Positions 49,334-49,844 of a stretch of 49,844 nt of DNA are shown piece by piece. The position numbers and the translations under genes were made by a program. Source of the stretch: Candidatus Njordarchaeota archaeon (GTDB taxonomy: Archaea; Asgardarchaeota; Njordarchaeia; Njordarchaeales; Panguiarchaeaceae); contig JAHKKZ010000003.1 of NCBI GenBank assembly GCA_029856685.1, positions 1 to 49,844 of the forward strand. The letters are read 5' to 3'. Under the pieces are notes generated by a model. That model saw nothing but the letters and a program-made list of their open reading frames with translations, did no database searches and had not been told where the DNA came from. Position 1 is the stretch's first letter. Each line of letters begins with the position of its first letter.

Positions 49334-49408
49334 GCCCCCGTGGTGTAGTGGCTAGCATGTGGGCCTGTCAAGCCCGAGATGCGGGTTCGATTCCCGCCGG
49401 GGGCGCCA
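49334..49408 (+). tRNA. tRNA-Asp(GUC), 3' CCA encoded
   Basis: GCCCCCG...CGGGGGC-G-CCA; anticodon arm TGGGC-CTGTCAA-GCCCG. Confidence 0.95.
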
Positions 49409-49719
49409 ACACATCTATTTTACCTTCTATCCAAAATGATATATAGCTCTGCGAATATTGGCAAAGTCCTCTATATGATCATTCGACAGAACAAATATGC
49501 TATACTCTATATCAGCTTGCAAGGTCCCAATCTTACGTTTTATTAATTCTCTACTGTTGAGATTTATTTATTGGTCTTAGTTGAGAACAAAAATTGGCCG
49601 CATAAAAGCAAGAGCAAGGACACGTGTTGGAAGGATAAAGGTGCGGGAGAGTGGCAGTAAGACTAAGAATAGAGATTAGGAGAGGAAATAAGAAGGTAGA
49701 CACAGTAGCGTTTCACTTT

Positions 49720-49767
49720 GGGTAGATATTCCCAAATTTAGTTATATTTGACAAGGAATACCTACCC
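49720..49767. repeat. long two-step inverted repeat
   Basis: GGGTAGATATTCC...CAAAT-TTAGTTAT-ATTTG...GGAATACCTACCC. Confidence 0.75.
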
Positions 49768-49796
49768 CCTCATCGCACATATCATCCCCTCCCACG

Positions 49797-49832
49797 GGCA
49801 CCCATCGGCGGAGACGCTCCGCCTTTGGTGCC
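49797..49832. repeat. GC-rich two-step hairpin at the window edge
   Basis: GGCACC-CATC-GGCGGAG-ACG-CTCCGCC-TTT-GGTGCC. Confidence 0.8.
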
Positions 49833-49844
49833 TAGCTCATCGGG

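Noticed and set aside
1-49844. CRISPR arrays, transposons, restriction or other known defence operons
   Set aside because: No regularly spaced repeats, transposase motifs or Cas/RM signatures found on reading both strands.

Overview
The window is a gene-dense archaeal chromosome segment. It is mostly core information-processing genes: ribosomal proteins S2, S4, S13, S6e, L1, L10, L10e and L12, RNAP subunits F and N, a TFE-beta/RPC34-like protein, SRP54, aIF1A, Orc1/Cdc6, GINS, a DHH nuclease, FEN1, Top6A, Trm1, thermosome and an Sm-like protein. A strikingly eukaryote-like actin, a Ras/MglA-type GTPase and two or three Roadblock/LC7-like proteins suggest an Asgard-like or related deep archaeal lineage, probably thermophilic; this taxonomy is inference. 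Hand reading added features missing from the ORF track: seven tRNA genes, four with introns. One of these, tRNA-Gly(UCC), has a 14-nt intron at the non-canonical 29/30 position with a perfect bulge-helix-bulge. The window also encodes a catalytically degenerate EndA-like splicing endonuclease subunit, two C/D box sRNA candidates, and an rpoN gene that appears to start with AUU. The least explained protein-coding locus is a translationally coupled three-gene membrane cassette (20955-22035): a tiny Flp-like type IV pilin, a two-TM VirB2/CedA1-like protein and an uncharacterised membrane protein. Other unusual items are a winged-helix/AEP primase fusion, an S6e with a ~150-aa C-terminal extension, a rare methanogen-type SerRS, and a MoxR/VWA/DUF1512 cluster whose MoxR carries a Cys4 element. 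All assignments come from reading sequence only; no database search was run.
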